DNA of 52,324 nt, taken from the NCBI GenBank assembly GCA_034408745.1, contig JAWXCM010000430.1, positions 1 to 52,324 of the forward strand, read 5' to 3'. The DNA comes from JAWXCM01 sp034408745. Its GTDB lineage: Bacteria > Acidobacteriota > Terriglobia > Bryobacterales > Bryobacteraceae. Both the position numbers and the translations under genes were made by a program. Of the stretch, positions 33,666-40,019 are shown piece after piece. The notes below the pieces were generated by a model. That model searched no databases and was not told the DNA's origin. It saw only the letters and a program-made list of their open reading frames with translations. Every line of letters starts with the position of its first letter. The stretch's first letter is position 1.

Positions 33666-33838
33666 GTAACGGCAAGAAGACGCAGCGTACGGCTGTGTAA
33701 GGCCAACCCTTCGAACCACGAACCAGAAGGTCGCATGTCCGAGTCATGCCGGGCACACCATTCCTCTTTCATATCCTCGAATCGATTCCCTTTTCATTTT
33801 TTTTGAGAGTTTCTCGCGCTTAGTCGCAGTTATAACGC

Positions 33839-33947
33839 GTGAGGGCTTGTCTGGTATTGCTCGTTCTGCTGTCGCAGGTGTCCTGGGCGGCGGACAAGGC
33901 GAAGACCCGCTCATGGCGTCTTACCGAGATCAACGCGAAAATCCCGC
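33839..33947 (+). pseudogene. 5' fragment of an exported protein gene
   Basis: From GTG 33839 the frame gives a clear signal peptide (MRACLVLLVLLSQVSWAADK) and about 16 more residues (TRSWRLTEINAKIP), then loses coding character where a transposase fragment begins in another frame. The parent gene is not identifiable. Confidence 0.45.
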
Positions 33948-34121
33948 CACCGCCATCGGGAGTTCCTGAAGTTCATGCGGACGGTGGGTGCGGCGATGCC
34001 ACCGGATGCCGGCGAGATACATCTGGTGCTGGACAACTACGGAACTCACAAAACGCCGAGTGTCGTCCGGTTTATCGAGCCTCCTGATCCACATCAGCCC
34101 GTCGCACGCTGCTCATCTTGA
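33948..34121 (+). pseudogene. IS630-type transposase fragment
   Basis: About 57 codons read REFLKFMRTVGAAMPPDAGE then IHLVLDNYGTHKTPSVVRFI, which is the second-Asp region of the DDE transposase of IS630/Tc1-like elements (LVLDNYGTHK is diagnostic). No start, no remaining catalytic residues and no terminal inverted repeats were found, so it is a remnant. Confidence 0.7.
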
Positions 34122-34199
34122 CTAAGCAGGTGGGCCGCCTTGCCCGATGATGGTACAAGTCACCGGCGGCTCGGTTCATTTCGCCCGGTCTGAATACAT

Positions 34200-34305
34200 A
34201 TGAGTGACATTCTGGAGCAGACCATTCAGGTGCAGCCCGTACTGCACGCCGCAGGCACGCTCTCCACCACAGCCCTGCGCACGATGGCCGCGCATGCGAC
34301 CGAGC
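34200..34305 (+). pseudogene. 5' fragment of a putative methyltransferase-like gene
   Basis: ATG 34200 opens MSDILEQTIQVQPVLHAAGT and continues LSTTALRTMAAHATER. I recognise this as similar to the N-terminus of a SAM-methyltransferase/cephalosporin-hydroxylase-like family found near glycan genes (moderate certainty). It breaks off and joins a different fragment in another frame. Confidence 0.4.
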
Positions 34306-34429
34306 GCACTATTGGCGGCTCCTCGGCTACGCCACAGAATGTGGGCTGAAGGCGTGCGCGGTCCGGCAGTTTCGGCAGGACGAGGTTCCCGACAAGACGA
34401 TTGTCAACGACTTCTATACTCCCCCGTAA
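34306..34429 (+). pseudogene. Fragment resembling a HEPN-type protein
   Basis: In the frame from 34306 the sequence reads HYWRLLGYATECGLKACAVR followed by QFRQDEVPDKTIVNDFYTPP and a stop at 34427-34429. The G-x-x-x-E-C-x-L-K-A pattern is typical of HEPN-fold nucleotidyltransferase-associated or abortive-infection proteins. It has no start of its own. Low-to-moderate confidence in the assignment. Confidence 0.35.
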
Positions 34430-34461
34430 CTTTACTTAGAATAGGTGTACACAGGAAGTAC

Positions 34462-35607
34462 GTGCCGAGGTTTGGTGACTTGTACGAAACTTCGAAGTTG
34501 CGCAGGGTGGCCGGCTTTGCCGTTGCTGTGAGTATCGCCGGAATTGGCATCTGCCATCGCCTGACCCCGGAAAGCAACCTGCTGTGGCATGACATGCTGC
34601 AGCACATCTACGCAGTGCCTGTTTCGGCTGCAGGACTTTTCTTTGGGTGGCGCGGCGGACTTGGCGCGGCATGCTTCGCCATATCCTTTCTTGCGCCGGA
34701 TTTGCTGCCGGCCATCGGCGGCGCGACGGGCGCGCGGCGTCACGTCATTGTCCAGGTTGCCGAAGCTGTCGATCTCCTCCTGGTCGCACTTGTCATCGGC
34801 GTCCTTGCGGACGTGCAGCAGCGGCATCGAAACGCGCTGGAAGACGCAAACCGGAGCCTTGGCATCGCCCATCGTGAACTCAAAGACAACTTCGAAGTCC
34901 TGAAACGGTCCGAGCGCCTGTCTGCGCTGGGACAACTCTCAGCCGGCATCGCACATGAAATCCGAAACCCGCTTGCCAGCATCTCCGGTGCGACAGGAAT
35001 ACTGGAACGAAACCAGGTGTCGCCCGAGCGGCGTGTGGAGTGTCTGAAGATCATCGGCAAGGAAACGCAACGGCTTGAGAACCTGCTGTCCAGTTTCCTT
35101 GCGTTCGCGCGCCCACGGGCACCTGAGTATCAGACCGTCTCGCCCACAGCAATTCTCGACCCGGTCATCGCGCTGGTTTCCCATGGACTCCACGGCAAAG
35201 CAGTGTCCATCGAAAGGAATATCGAAGAAGGACTGCCAGACCTGGACTGTGATCCTGAGCAGCTTCAGCAGGTTGTTCTCAATTTGTTGATCAATGCAAT
35301 GCAGGCCATGCGGGATGGCGGCGAAGTTGTGGTCTCCGCGTCGAAACATGGTGACAACGCGCTGATCAGCGTCCGCGACGGGGGATGCGGAATTACCCCG
35401 GAGCAGATGGACAAGATCTTCGATCCTTTCTTCACAACGAAAGAAACGGGTACTGGGCTCGGGCTTTCGGTAGCGCATCAGATCGTCACCCAGCATGGCG
35501 GCAGTCTTAAGGTGCGGCCGAATTCCGACCGGGGAGTGACGTTCCTGGTAACCATTCCCCTTAGAGGAGGACAAGCCTATGCAGCGCAGGCGTATTCTCG
35601 TGGTTGA
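34462..35607 (+). CDS. NtrB-type membrane sensor histidine kinase
   Basis: A 381-residue kinase. The N-terminal ~115 residues hold about four hydrophobic helices (15-31, 44-62, 65-85, 97-116) forming a membrane sensor domain. A coiled linker (120-152) leads to the HisKA domain with phospho-acceptor His165 (LSAGIAHEIRNPLASISG). The HATPase_c domain shows the N-box NLLINAMQAM, the G1 region DGGCGI, FFTTKETGTGLGLSVAHQI and a C-terminal GVTFLVTIPL. No separate PAS is evident. GTG 34462 is preferred, with AGGAAG just upstream; the longer open frame begins in gene debris. It overlaps the regulator gene by 29 bases and is its likely partner. Confidence 0.9.
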   Translation: MPRFGDLYETSKLRRVAGFAVAVSIAGIGICHRLTPESNLLWHDMLQHIYAVPVSAAGLFFGWRGGLGAACFAISFLAPDLLPAIGGATGARRHVIVQVAEAVDLLLVALVIGVLADVQQRHRNALEDANRSLGIAHRELKDNFEVLKRSERLSALGQLSAGIAHEIRNPLASISGATGILERNQVSPERRVECLKIIGKETQRLENLLSSFLAFARPRAPEYQTVSPTAILDPVIALVSHGLHGKAVSIERNIEEGLPDLDCDPEQLQQVVLNLLINAMQAMRDGGEVVVSASKHGDNALISVRDGGCGITPEQMDKIFDPFFTTKETGTGLGLSVAHQIVTQHGGSLKVRPNSDRGVTFLVTIPLRGGQAYAAQAYSRG

Positions 35608-36976
35608 CGACGACGAAAGCGTCCGGCGCATCACGCAGTTCCAGCTGGAAGAAATCGGCTATCACGTAATGACTGCGAGCCACGCGCAGCAGGCACTGGC
35701 GATCGTGGAGTCCTGGACACCGGCCCTGGTGCTCACGGATCTGAAGATGCCCGGCATCTCAGGCCTCGACCTGCTAAAGCAGATTCGCGCCGCGTTTCCG
35801 GAAGTCACGGTGGTCCTGATGACGGCCTTCGGAACGATTTCAAACGCCGTGGAAGCGATGAAAGCAGGGGCCTGGGATTACATTACAAAGCCGATCAACT
35901 TCCAGGAGCTCGGGATGCTGGCCACCCGTGCCTTCGAACGGCAGACGCTGCTCGATGAGGTTCGTACCCTTCGAACAGCTCTCGACGAGAAGTTCGGTTT
36001 CGAGAACATCATCGGCCACTCGCGAGTCCTCATGCCGGTGCTGAACCTGGCTTCGAGGGCTGCGCAGACGGACACTACCGTACTGATCCATGGCGAGACA
36101 GGCACAGGTAAGGAACTGCTGGCGCATGCAATCCACCACAACAGCCGCCGCCGACAGGGTGCCTTCGTGACAGTCAACTGCGGAGCAATTGCCAGGGATC
36201 TCATCGAATCGGAGCTGTTCGGCCACGTGAAAGGCGCCTTCACCGGGGCTGTTGCCAACAAGCGGGGAAAGGCGGAAGCGGCTGACGGCGGAACGCTCTT
36301 CCTTGACGAGATCGGCGAACTGCCGCTCGACTTGCAGGTGAAGCTGCTTCGGCTCATACAGCAGGGCGAGATCGCGAAGGTCGGTGCAACGGGGACATCC
36401 ACCGTAGACGTCCGCATCATAGCTGCCACTCACAGGAATCTCCTCGCCATGAGTGAGGACGGTGCTTTTCGCCAGGATCTGTACTATCGTCTGGCAGTGA
36501 TCCCGCTCGACATCCCGCCACTGAGGGATCGCCCTGAAGACATTCCGGAACTCATCGATCACCTGTTTGCGAAGGCGAGGAAAAAGCACGCCAGGCCCAA
36601 CCTGAAACTGCCGGCGTCGGTCGTCAGTTGCTTCGTGAATCACCGCTGGCCCGGCAACGTCCGTGAGCTGGAGAACGTTGTCGAGCGACTTGTCGTTTTG
36701 TCGTCGGAGGACGAGATCACCGTCTCCGACCTCCCCGAGGTGTTACGGAAGTCGCGAAACGCAACAGAAGCAATTCATCTGCAGCTCCCGGCGACCGGAA
36801 TCAGCCTGGAGGCAATCGAGCGCGAGTTGATTGAGCGAGCCCTGAAGAAGTTCCATGGCAATCAGACACATGCAGCACGCTACCTGGACGTCAGTCGGCG
36901 AACCTTGATCTACCGCATGGAGAAACACGGGATCAGGGAGGTTCCGGACGCCGACGCAGCCGTGGCGGGCGATTGA
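35579..36976 (+). CDS. NtrC-family sigma-54-dependent response regulator
   Basis: A 465-residue activator with three domains. The receiver (1-120) has its phospho-acceptor Asp54 in LVLTDLKMPGI and the acidic pair at Asp10-12. The AAA+ domain carries Walker A GETGTGKELLAHAIH (~170-184), the sigma-54-contacting GAFTGA loop, the Walker B region GGTLFLDEIGELP and the R-finger region (R-x-D-LYYRL). The C-terminal Fis-type helix-turn-helix (~418-452) includes NQTHAARYLDVSRRTLIYRM. SD GGAGG lies upstream of ATG 35579. The sigma-54 promoter 230 bases downstream is its probable target. Confidence 0.95.
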   Translation: MQRRRILVVDDDESVRRITQFQLEEIGYHVMTASHAQQALAIVESWTPALVLTDLKMPGISGLDLLKQIRAAFPEVTVVLMTAFGTISNAVEAMKAGAWDYITKPINFQELGMLATRAFERQTLLDEVRTLRTALDEKFGFENIIGHSRVLMPVLNLASRAAQTDTTVLIHGETGTGKELLAHAIHHNSRRRQGAFVTVNCGAIARDLIESELFGHVKGAFTGAVANKRGKAEAADGGTLFLDEIGELPLDLQVKLLRLIQQGEIAKVGATGTSTVDVRIIAATHRNLLAMSEDGAFRQDLYYRLAVIPLDIPPLRDRPEDIPELIDHLFAKARKKHARPNLKLPASVVSCFVNHRWPGNVRELENVVERLVVLSSEDEITVSDLPEVLRKSRNATEAIHLQLPATGISLEAIERELIERALKKFHGNQTHAARYLDVSRRTLIYRMEKHGIREVPDADAAVAGD

Positions 36977-37207
36977 GCCGGATCACTGAGCAGTGGCATC
37001 ATCGGACCGTATCGCCTGATTGACAGGAACGAGGCCACTCTGGAGCGGCACAGCGCCGGATGGACTCGCTTCAACACCGACGGAGCCAGAGCATCGACCC
37101 AGCGTTTTGCGCAAGCTTGCTGACATGCCGCACCAAAACGTACAACGATGTACGGAAACTGTCAGTGCCAGTGTCGCAGTAAGCGCATAAGTACCCTTCC
37201 CGGTTGT
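36977..37207 (+). other. Upstream regulatory region of the sigma-54 unit
   Basis: A 231-base gap with no gene. It holds an inverted repeat CGTAC-AACGAT-GTACG (37139-37154) and a wider CTGACA/TGTCAG pair (37120-37125, 37160-37165). These lie 50-90 bases before the -24/-12 promoter, the normal distance for an enhancer-type site bound by an NtrC-like activator. Nothing else was seen in it. Confidence 0.45.
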
Positions 37208-37223
37208 TGGCAGACGAATTGCA
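37208..37223 (+). promoter_or_regulatory. Sigma-54 (-24/-12) promoter
   Basis: TGGCAG-ACGAA-TTGCA. The GG (37209-37210) and GC (37221-37222) dinucleotides are exactly 10 bases apart, as required for the -24/-12 promoter recognised by RpoN. Five of the six -24 bases and all of the -12 core match consensus. Transcription should start near 37235 and enter the three-gene unit beginning at 37288. Confidence 0.8.
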
Positions 37224-37287
37224 TATCCCTAAAGCGAGCCGAACCACAAAATCGTACTTACAAAGCTCACTGGAAAGGAAAACACTT

Positions 37288-37749
37288 ATGTTTCGTCACT
37301 TATTGATCATGACTGCCGCCGTTACGCTGGTGGCGCCGGGAGTCGCACGCGACACCGCCGACCTGCAGTCGAAAGCGGAGGCGCTGGTTACGGAGGCAAA
37401 GAAGGTGCAACTCGAGGCACAGGACATCAGCAAGGAACTCCGCGTCAAACAGTTCGACCTGAACAAGGTCCAGGAGATGATGGGCACCCTGACCGCTCAC
37501 GTCGAATCCGTGAACAGAATGGTCACCGAACTCGAACCGATGGAGCCGTCGATGACCGAGCAGCAGAAGGCGCACTTTAACCTCGTCAGGAGCAAGGCGG
37601 AGTTGCTCACAATCTTCGCTACCAACAAACAGAACCTGCTTTCGGGTGACCGGCCTCACAAGAACCGTCCGCTGCTTCGTGCGAAGGCAGACGGGATCGC
37701 ACAGCGTTCCGAGATGCTGCAGAAGAGCGCTATGGCGCTGCGCCGGTAA
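37288..37749 (+). CDS. Exported alpha-helical protein, unknown function
   Basis: A 153-residue protein. The signal peptide spans residues 1-21 (MFRHLLIMTAAVTLVAPGVA). The rest is almost entirely helical with heptad-like spacing (ALVTEAKKVQLEAQDISKEL, LNKVQEMMGTLTAHVESVNRM), giving an antiparallel coiled-coil appearance; no cysteines or enzyme motif. A GGAAAGGAAA Shine-Dalgarno precedes ATG 37288. It is the first gene under the sigma-54 promoter. The arrangement of sensor kinase, NtrC-type regulator and small periplasmic helical protein resembles zraSR-zraP, but sequence similarity to ZraP is not evident. Function unknown. Confidence 0.75.
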   Translation: MFRHLLIMTAAVTLVAPGVARDTADLQSKAEALVTEAKKVQLEAQDISKELRVKQFDLNKVQEMMGTLTAHVESVNRMVTELEPMEPSMTEQQKAHFNLVRSKAELLTIFATNKQNLLSGDRPHKNRPLLRAKADGIAQRSEMLQKSAMALRR

Positions 37750-37786
37750 GCTGCCCGGCTGGGCGATGCAGTGACGGTATTTTGAT

Positions 37787-38251
37787 ATGACACATAACCA
37801 TGAAGTCGAGCTCCGCCCCGGGCAGGACGGACAAAGAACAGGCGTAATCGTGTTCGTCAGCGAATCTGTCGCGGAACATCGCCTCATTGAGGAGATACTC
37901 CGTGGCTCCGTCTGGAAAGTGTACTGCCTGTGCACCTGCAGGGACGCCATCGAGCGGGTCTCGCGCGAACACACGCCTGTGGTGGTCTGTGAAAGGAAGC
38001 TTCCCGATGGGTACTGGACGGATTTCCACCATGCGACCAGCGCGCTCGACATGAAACCCGAGATCATCGTGACGTCGAAGCAAGCCGACGCAAGACTCTG
38101 GGCGGAAGTACTGAACCTGGGAGGATCCGATGTCCTGGGACAGCCCCTCGAGACAGGAGAGGTGGTTGCTTCCGTAAGCGCGGCGTGGCGGCGCTGGAAC
38201 CACCGGCAGCATGCAGCCCACAAGATCGCCGCGCGTTCCGGATCGCGCTAA
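37787..38251 (+). CDS. Degenerate receiver (pseudo-REC) protein
   Basis: A 154-residue CheY-like fold that has lost the residues needed for phosphorylation. The strand-3 Asp is replaced by Glu69 in PVVVCERKLPDGYW; the acidic pair after strand 1 (GVIVFVSESVAE) is incomplete; the strand-5 Lys is Gln119 (VLGQPLE, normally K-P). The Thr of strand 4 is kept (EIIVTS). With Glu at the phosphosite it may be locked in an active-like state. No output domain. It lies 37 bases after the helical secreted protein and 62 before the baeRF gene, so it belongs to the same sigma-54 unit. Confidence 0.75.
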   Translation: MTHNHEVELRPGQDGQRTGVIVFVSESVAEHRLIEEILRGSVWKVYCLCTCRDAIERVSREHTPVVVCERKLPDGYWTDFHHATSALDMKPEIIVTSKQADARLWAEVLNLGGSDVLGQPLETGEVVASVSAAWRRWNHRQHAAHKIAARSGSR

Positions 38252-38257
38252 AGTCCG

Positions 38258-38273
38258 GCTGCAAATATGCAGC
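38258..38273 (+). promoter_or_regulatory. Hairpin between pseudo-REC and baeRF genes
   Basis: GCTGCA-AATA-TGCAGC is a perfect 6-bp stem in the 62-base gap. It might be an mRNA-processing or attenuation element; a weak U-rich stretch (TGTTTCT) follows. Function not shown. Confidence 0.35.
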
Positions 38274-38313
38274 TGTTTCTGATTGTTTGGAACGGAGATA
38301 TGGAGATTTTTAA

Positions 38314-39486
38314 ATGGACCTGCAAACACTTCAATCGCACATTCACATTCGTGTGCTCGCCTGCCTGGAGGAGACAGAGGCGCCCGTAATCAGCTGTTAT
38401 CTCAACCTTGAATCGGGAGAAAGCGGCTGGCGCAACTTGTTTGAATCACGCATGCGGCTCCTGCGAGGCGCGCAGTCCGGACAAAATCGGATCGCCTTTT
38501 CAGAGGCTCTGGCGCAGATTCGCGCCTGGTTGTGCTCCAGTGTCGCCGGTGAGAGCCGGGGCGTGGCACTCTTCGCCCGCGGCGGAAATCACCCTTTCTT
38601 CCTCCCGCTGCAGTTTCGCGCCCCTCTTCCGACCTGGATCGCACTCGGTCCGACGCCGAACATTTACCACCTTGTGGAACTGAAGGACAACTACCACAGG
38701 TACGTTGTCATGCTTTCGACCGAGGACAACGTACGGGTTCTTGGAGTCAACCTCGGCGCAGTCACAGAAGAGGTATGGCGCAACAGACCCGAGCTTCGCC
38801 AGCGTGTCGGCCGGGAGTGGACGCGCCAGCATTACCTTCATCACCGATCCGAACGCATCAATCAGTTCGTAAATGAGCAGATCGGCGTAGTCGATCAACT
38901 GATGCAGTCCGGCGGCTATTCGCACCTTATCGTTGCGGGCGCGCCGCGCCTTACGTCCCAGATCCGAAAAGCGCTGCCTCGCCACCTCGCACGAAGGCTG
39001 GTGGACATCATCCACGCCTCAAAGAGCGACAGCGTCTCCGACGTCGTTGCCGCAACGCTCGCCCCCTTCCTGGAAGCTGAGGAGCGCGAGTCTGTGGCAC
39101 TTGTCGAGCAGTTGCAGCGTGAGCTTTACGGCCATGGGCTTGCCGCGTCCGGCACACAAGCCACATTCCAGGCATTGCGTGAACAGCGGGTCGATGCGCT
39201 CGTTCTGATAAAAGAGTACAGCCCCGACCCGGGATGCCGGTGCGCAGCATGTGGCTGGACCGATACCGAACGTTCCTCAATGCAGGCGTGCCCCGTGTGC
39301 TCGAGCCAGGCCATTCGAGAGATCGACGTTCGGGGAGAGATTGCCAGAATGGCTGAGCAGGCCGGGTGTCGTGTCGAGGTGGTGAACAACAACGATCTGC
39401 TCGAACAGCTTGGCGGCGTTGGTTGTCTGTTACGCTATCTGCGTCCCGAACAATACGTGCACGCTGCATCAGTCTCAGGTAATTAA
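38314..39486 (+). CDS. eRF1-like protein (bacterial archaeo-eukaryotic release factor family)
   Basis: A 390-residue protein with the layout of bacterial eRF1 relatives (baeRF). The N-terminal domain (~20-130) is followed by a central region with REWTRQHYLHHRSERINQFV (167-186), a Vms1/eRF1-type core strand YSHLIVAGAP (202-211), and a C-terminal alpha/beta part (VDALVLIKEYS, ~293-303). A treble-clef/zinc-ribbon insert (Cys308/310, 313, 326 and 329; AACGWTD, CPVCSS) precedes the final domain. The GGQ loop that triggers peptide release is absent. It may bind ribosomes or tRNA without release activity, or act in stress or conflict responses; this is inference. Last gene of the sigma-54 unit. Confidence 0.72.
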   Translation: MDLQTLQSHIHIRVLACLEETEAPVISCYLNLESGESGWRNLFESRMRLLRGAQSGQNRIAFSEALAQIRAWLCSSVAGESRGVALFARGGNHPFFLPLQFRAPLPTWIALGPTPNIYHLVELKDNYHRYVVMLSTEDNVRVLGVNLGAVTEEVWRNRPELRQRVGREWTRQHYLHHRSERINQFVNEQIGVVDQLMQSGGYSHLIVAGAPRLTSQIRKALPRHLARRLVDIIHASKSDSVSDVVAATLAPFLEAEERESVALVEQLQRELYGHGLAASGTQATFQALREQRVDALVLIKEYSPDPGCRCAACGWTDTERSSMQACPVCSSQAIREIDVRGEIARMAEQAGCRVEVVNNNDLLEQLGGVGCLLRYLRPEQYVHAASVSGN

Positions 39487-39673
39487 GCATGCAACGCTTC
39501 CGAAGCATCCTCCTTGCAATGGAGGTCCGGTACAGTGACCAGATTTTGAGAAATCTGTAACTGCTTGTTGCGCCATGGTTTGGATCTTCTCCTGGGAGAC
39601 CTTGGCCCCGGAAATTCAGGCTGGCTGTGCTATCCTTCTCCCCAGGTTCCTCTCCGGTTCATCGGTAAGGGGG

Positions 39674-39711
39674 GCAGGCCCCCAGGCCTGCGGCGGGTCC
39701 CCAGACCCGCC
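39674..39711. repeat. Twin palindromic (REP-like) element
   Basis: Two back-to-back perfect hairpins with identical CCCA loops: GCAGGCC-CCCA-GGCCTGC (39674-39691) and GGCGGGTC-CCCA-GACCCGCC (39692-39711). Two adjacent stems of 7-8 bp in an intergenic region are the hallmark of REP/BIME-type repeats. Only one copy is in this window, so the family status is inferred. Confidence 0.6.
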
Positions 39712-39971
39712 TAAACTAATCCTAAACAGAAAGTGTACAAACGAACCCGAGCGGTGTCCGTAACGTGTTAAAAGCAAAGTAGATCACTACTCCCCGGGTT
39801 ACCCCGAAACTACACCGCACCCGGACTGGAACCCGGGGCAACGCCCGTTAGCGACCTCTGAAAATAAAGTTTTCTCTTTTATTTCCAGACACATACCCGG
39901 CATCCCGATCGTCGCCTGACCCCGAAATTTTGACACCTGTGCGCTATTCTCTTCGACGTGGCAGCAGCCAC

Positions 39972-40005
39972 GGCCCGACGGAGAAATCCGCGGGCCTTTT
40001 TATTT
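39972..40005 (+). terminator. Intrinsic terminator-like hairpin in the leader of the 40020 gene
   Basis: GGCCCG-A-CGGA-GAAA-TCCG-CGGGCC: a 10-bp stem with one bulged A, capped by a GNRA tetraloop (GAAA) and followed by TTTTTATTT. It ends just before the Shine-Dalgarno GGAGGG (40006-40011). So close to a start codon, it may work as an attenuator rather than as the end of the previous transcript. Confidence 0.75.
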
Positions 40006-40019
40006 GGAGGGAACCGAAA

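Larger units (their letters stand above)
30958..33761 (+). mobile_element. Restriction-modification islet at tRNA-Arg, flanked by att-like repeats
   Basis: A 44-base segment from the anticodon to just past CCA (30958-31001) recurs at 33718-33761 with two substitutions (T to C in the T-loop at 33739, G to A in the acceptor stem at 33755). Between them lie a 5mC methyltransferase, a candidate restriction enzyme and Vsr. The left copy completes a perfect tRNA; the right copy is an orphan 3' half, the expected outcome of integration into a tRNA gene that restores it. Local similarity continues to TATCCTCGAA on both sides. No integrase is present. The genes are visibly richer in A/T than their neighbours. 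Confidence 0.72.
39487..40019. other. Non-coding stretch with twin palindromes and a structured leader
   Basis: No convincing gene in 533 bases. It contains twin palindromes at 39674-39711, an A/T-rich hairpin at 39857-39889 (TCTG-x-AAATAAA pairing with TTTATTT-x-CAGA), a short hairpin CGTGGC-AGCA-GCCACG at 39957-39972, and a strong terminator-like hairpin just before the next gene. A TTGACA at 39930-39935 has no -10 at the right distance. Confidence 0.6.

Noticed and set aside
30924..33761. A CRISPR array or prophage in the islet
   Set aside because: No regularly spaced repeats, phage structural genes or integrase are present; only tRNA-end repeats and restriction-modification genes.
33839..34087. 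A single intact exported protein from GTG 33839
   Set aside because: After about 36 codons the frame loses coding character while an IS630-type frame starts, so it is a fusion of two remnants.
39575..39763. A short open frame in the non-coding stretch
   Set aside because: It runs straight through the twin palindromes, has no Shine-Dalgarno and no hydrophobic or domain pattern.
39780..39971. A known riboswitch or T-box in the leader
   Set aside because: No conserved core of the riboswitch classes I know (SAM, cobalamin, c-di-GMP, TPP, fluoride) could be recognised; only the hairpins are claimed.
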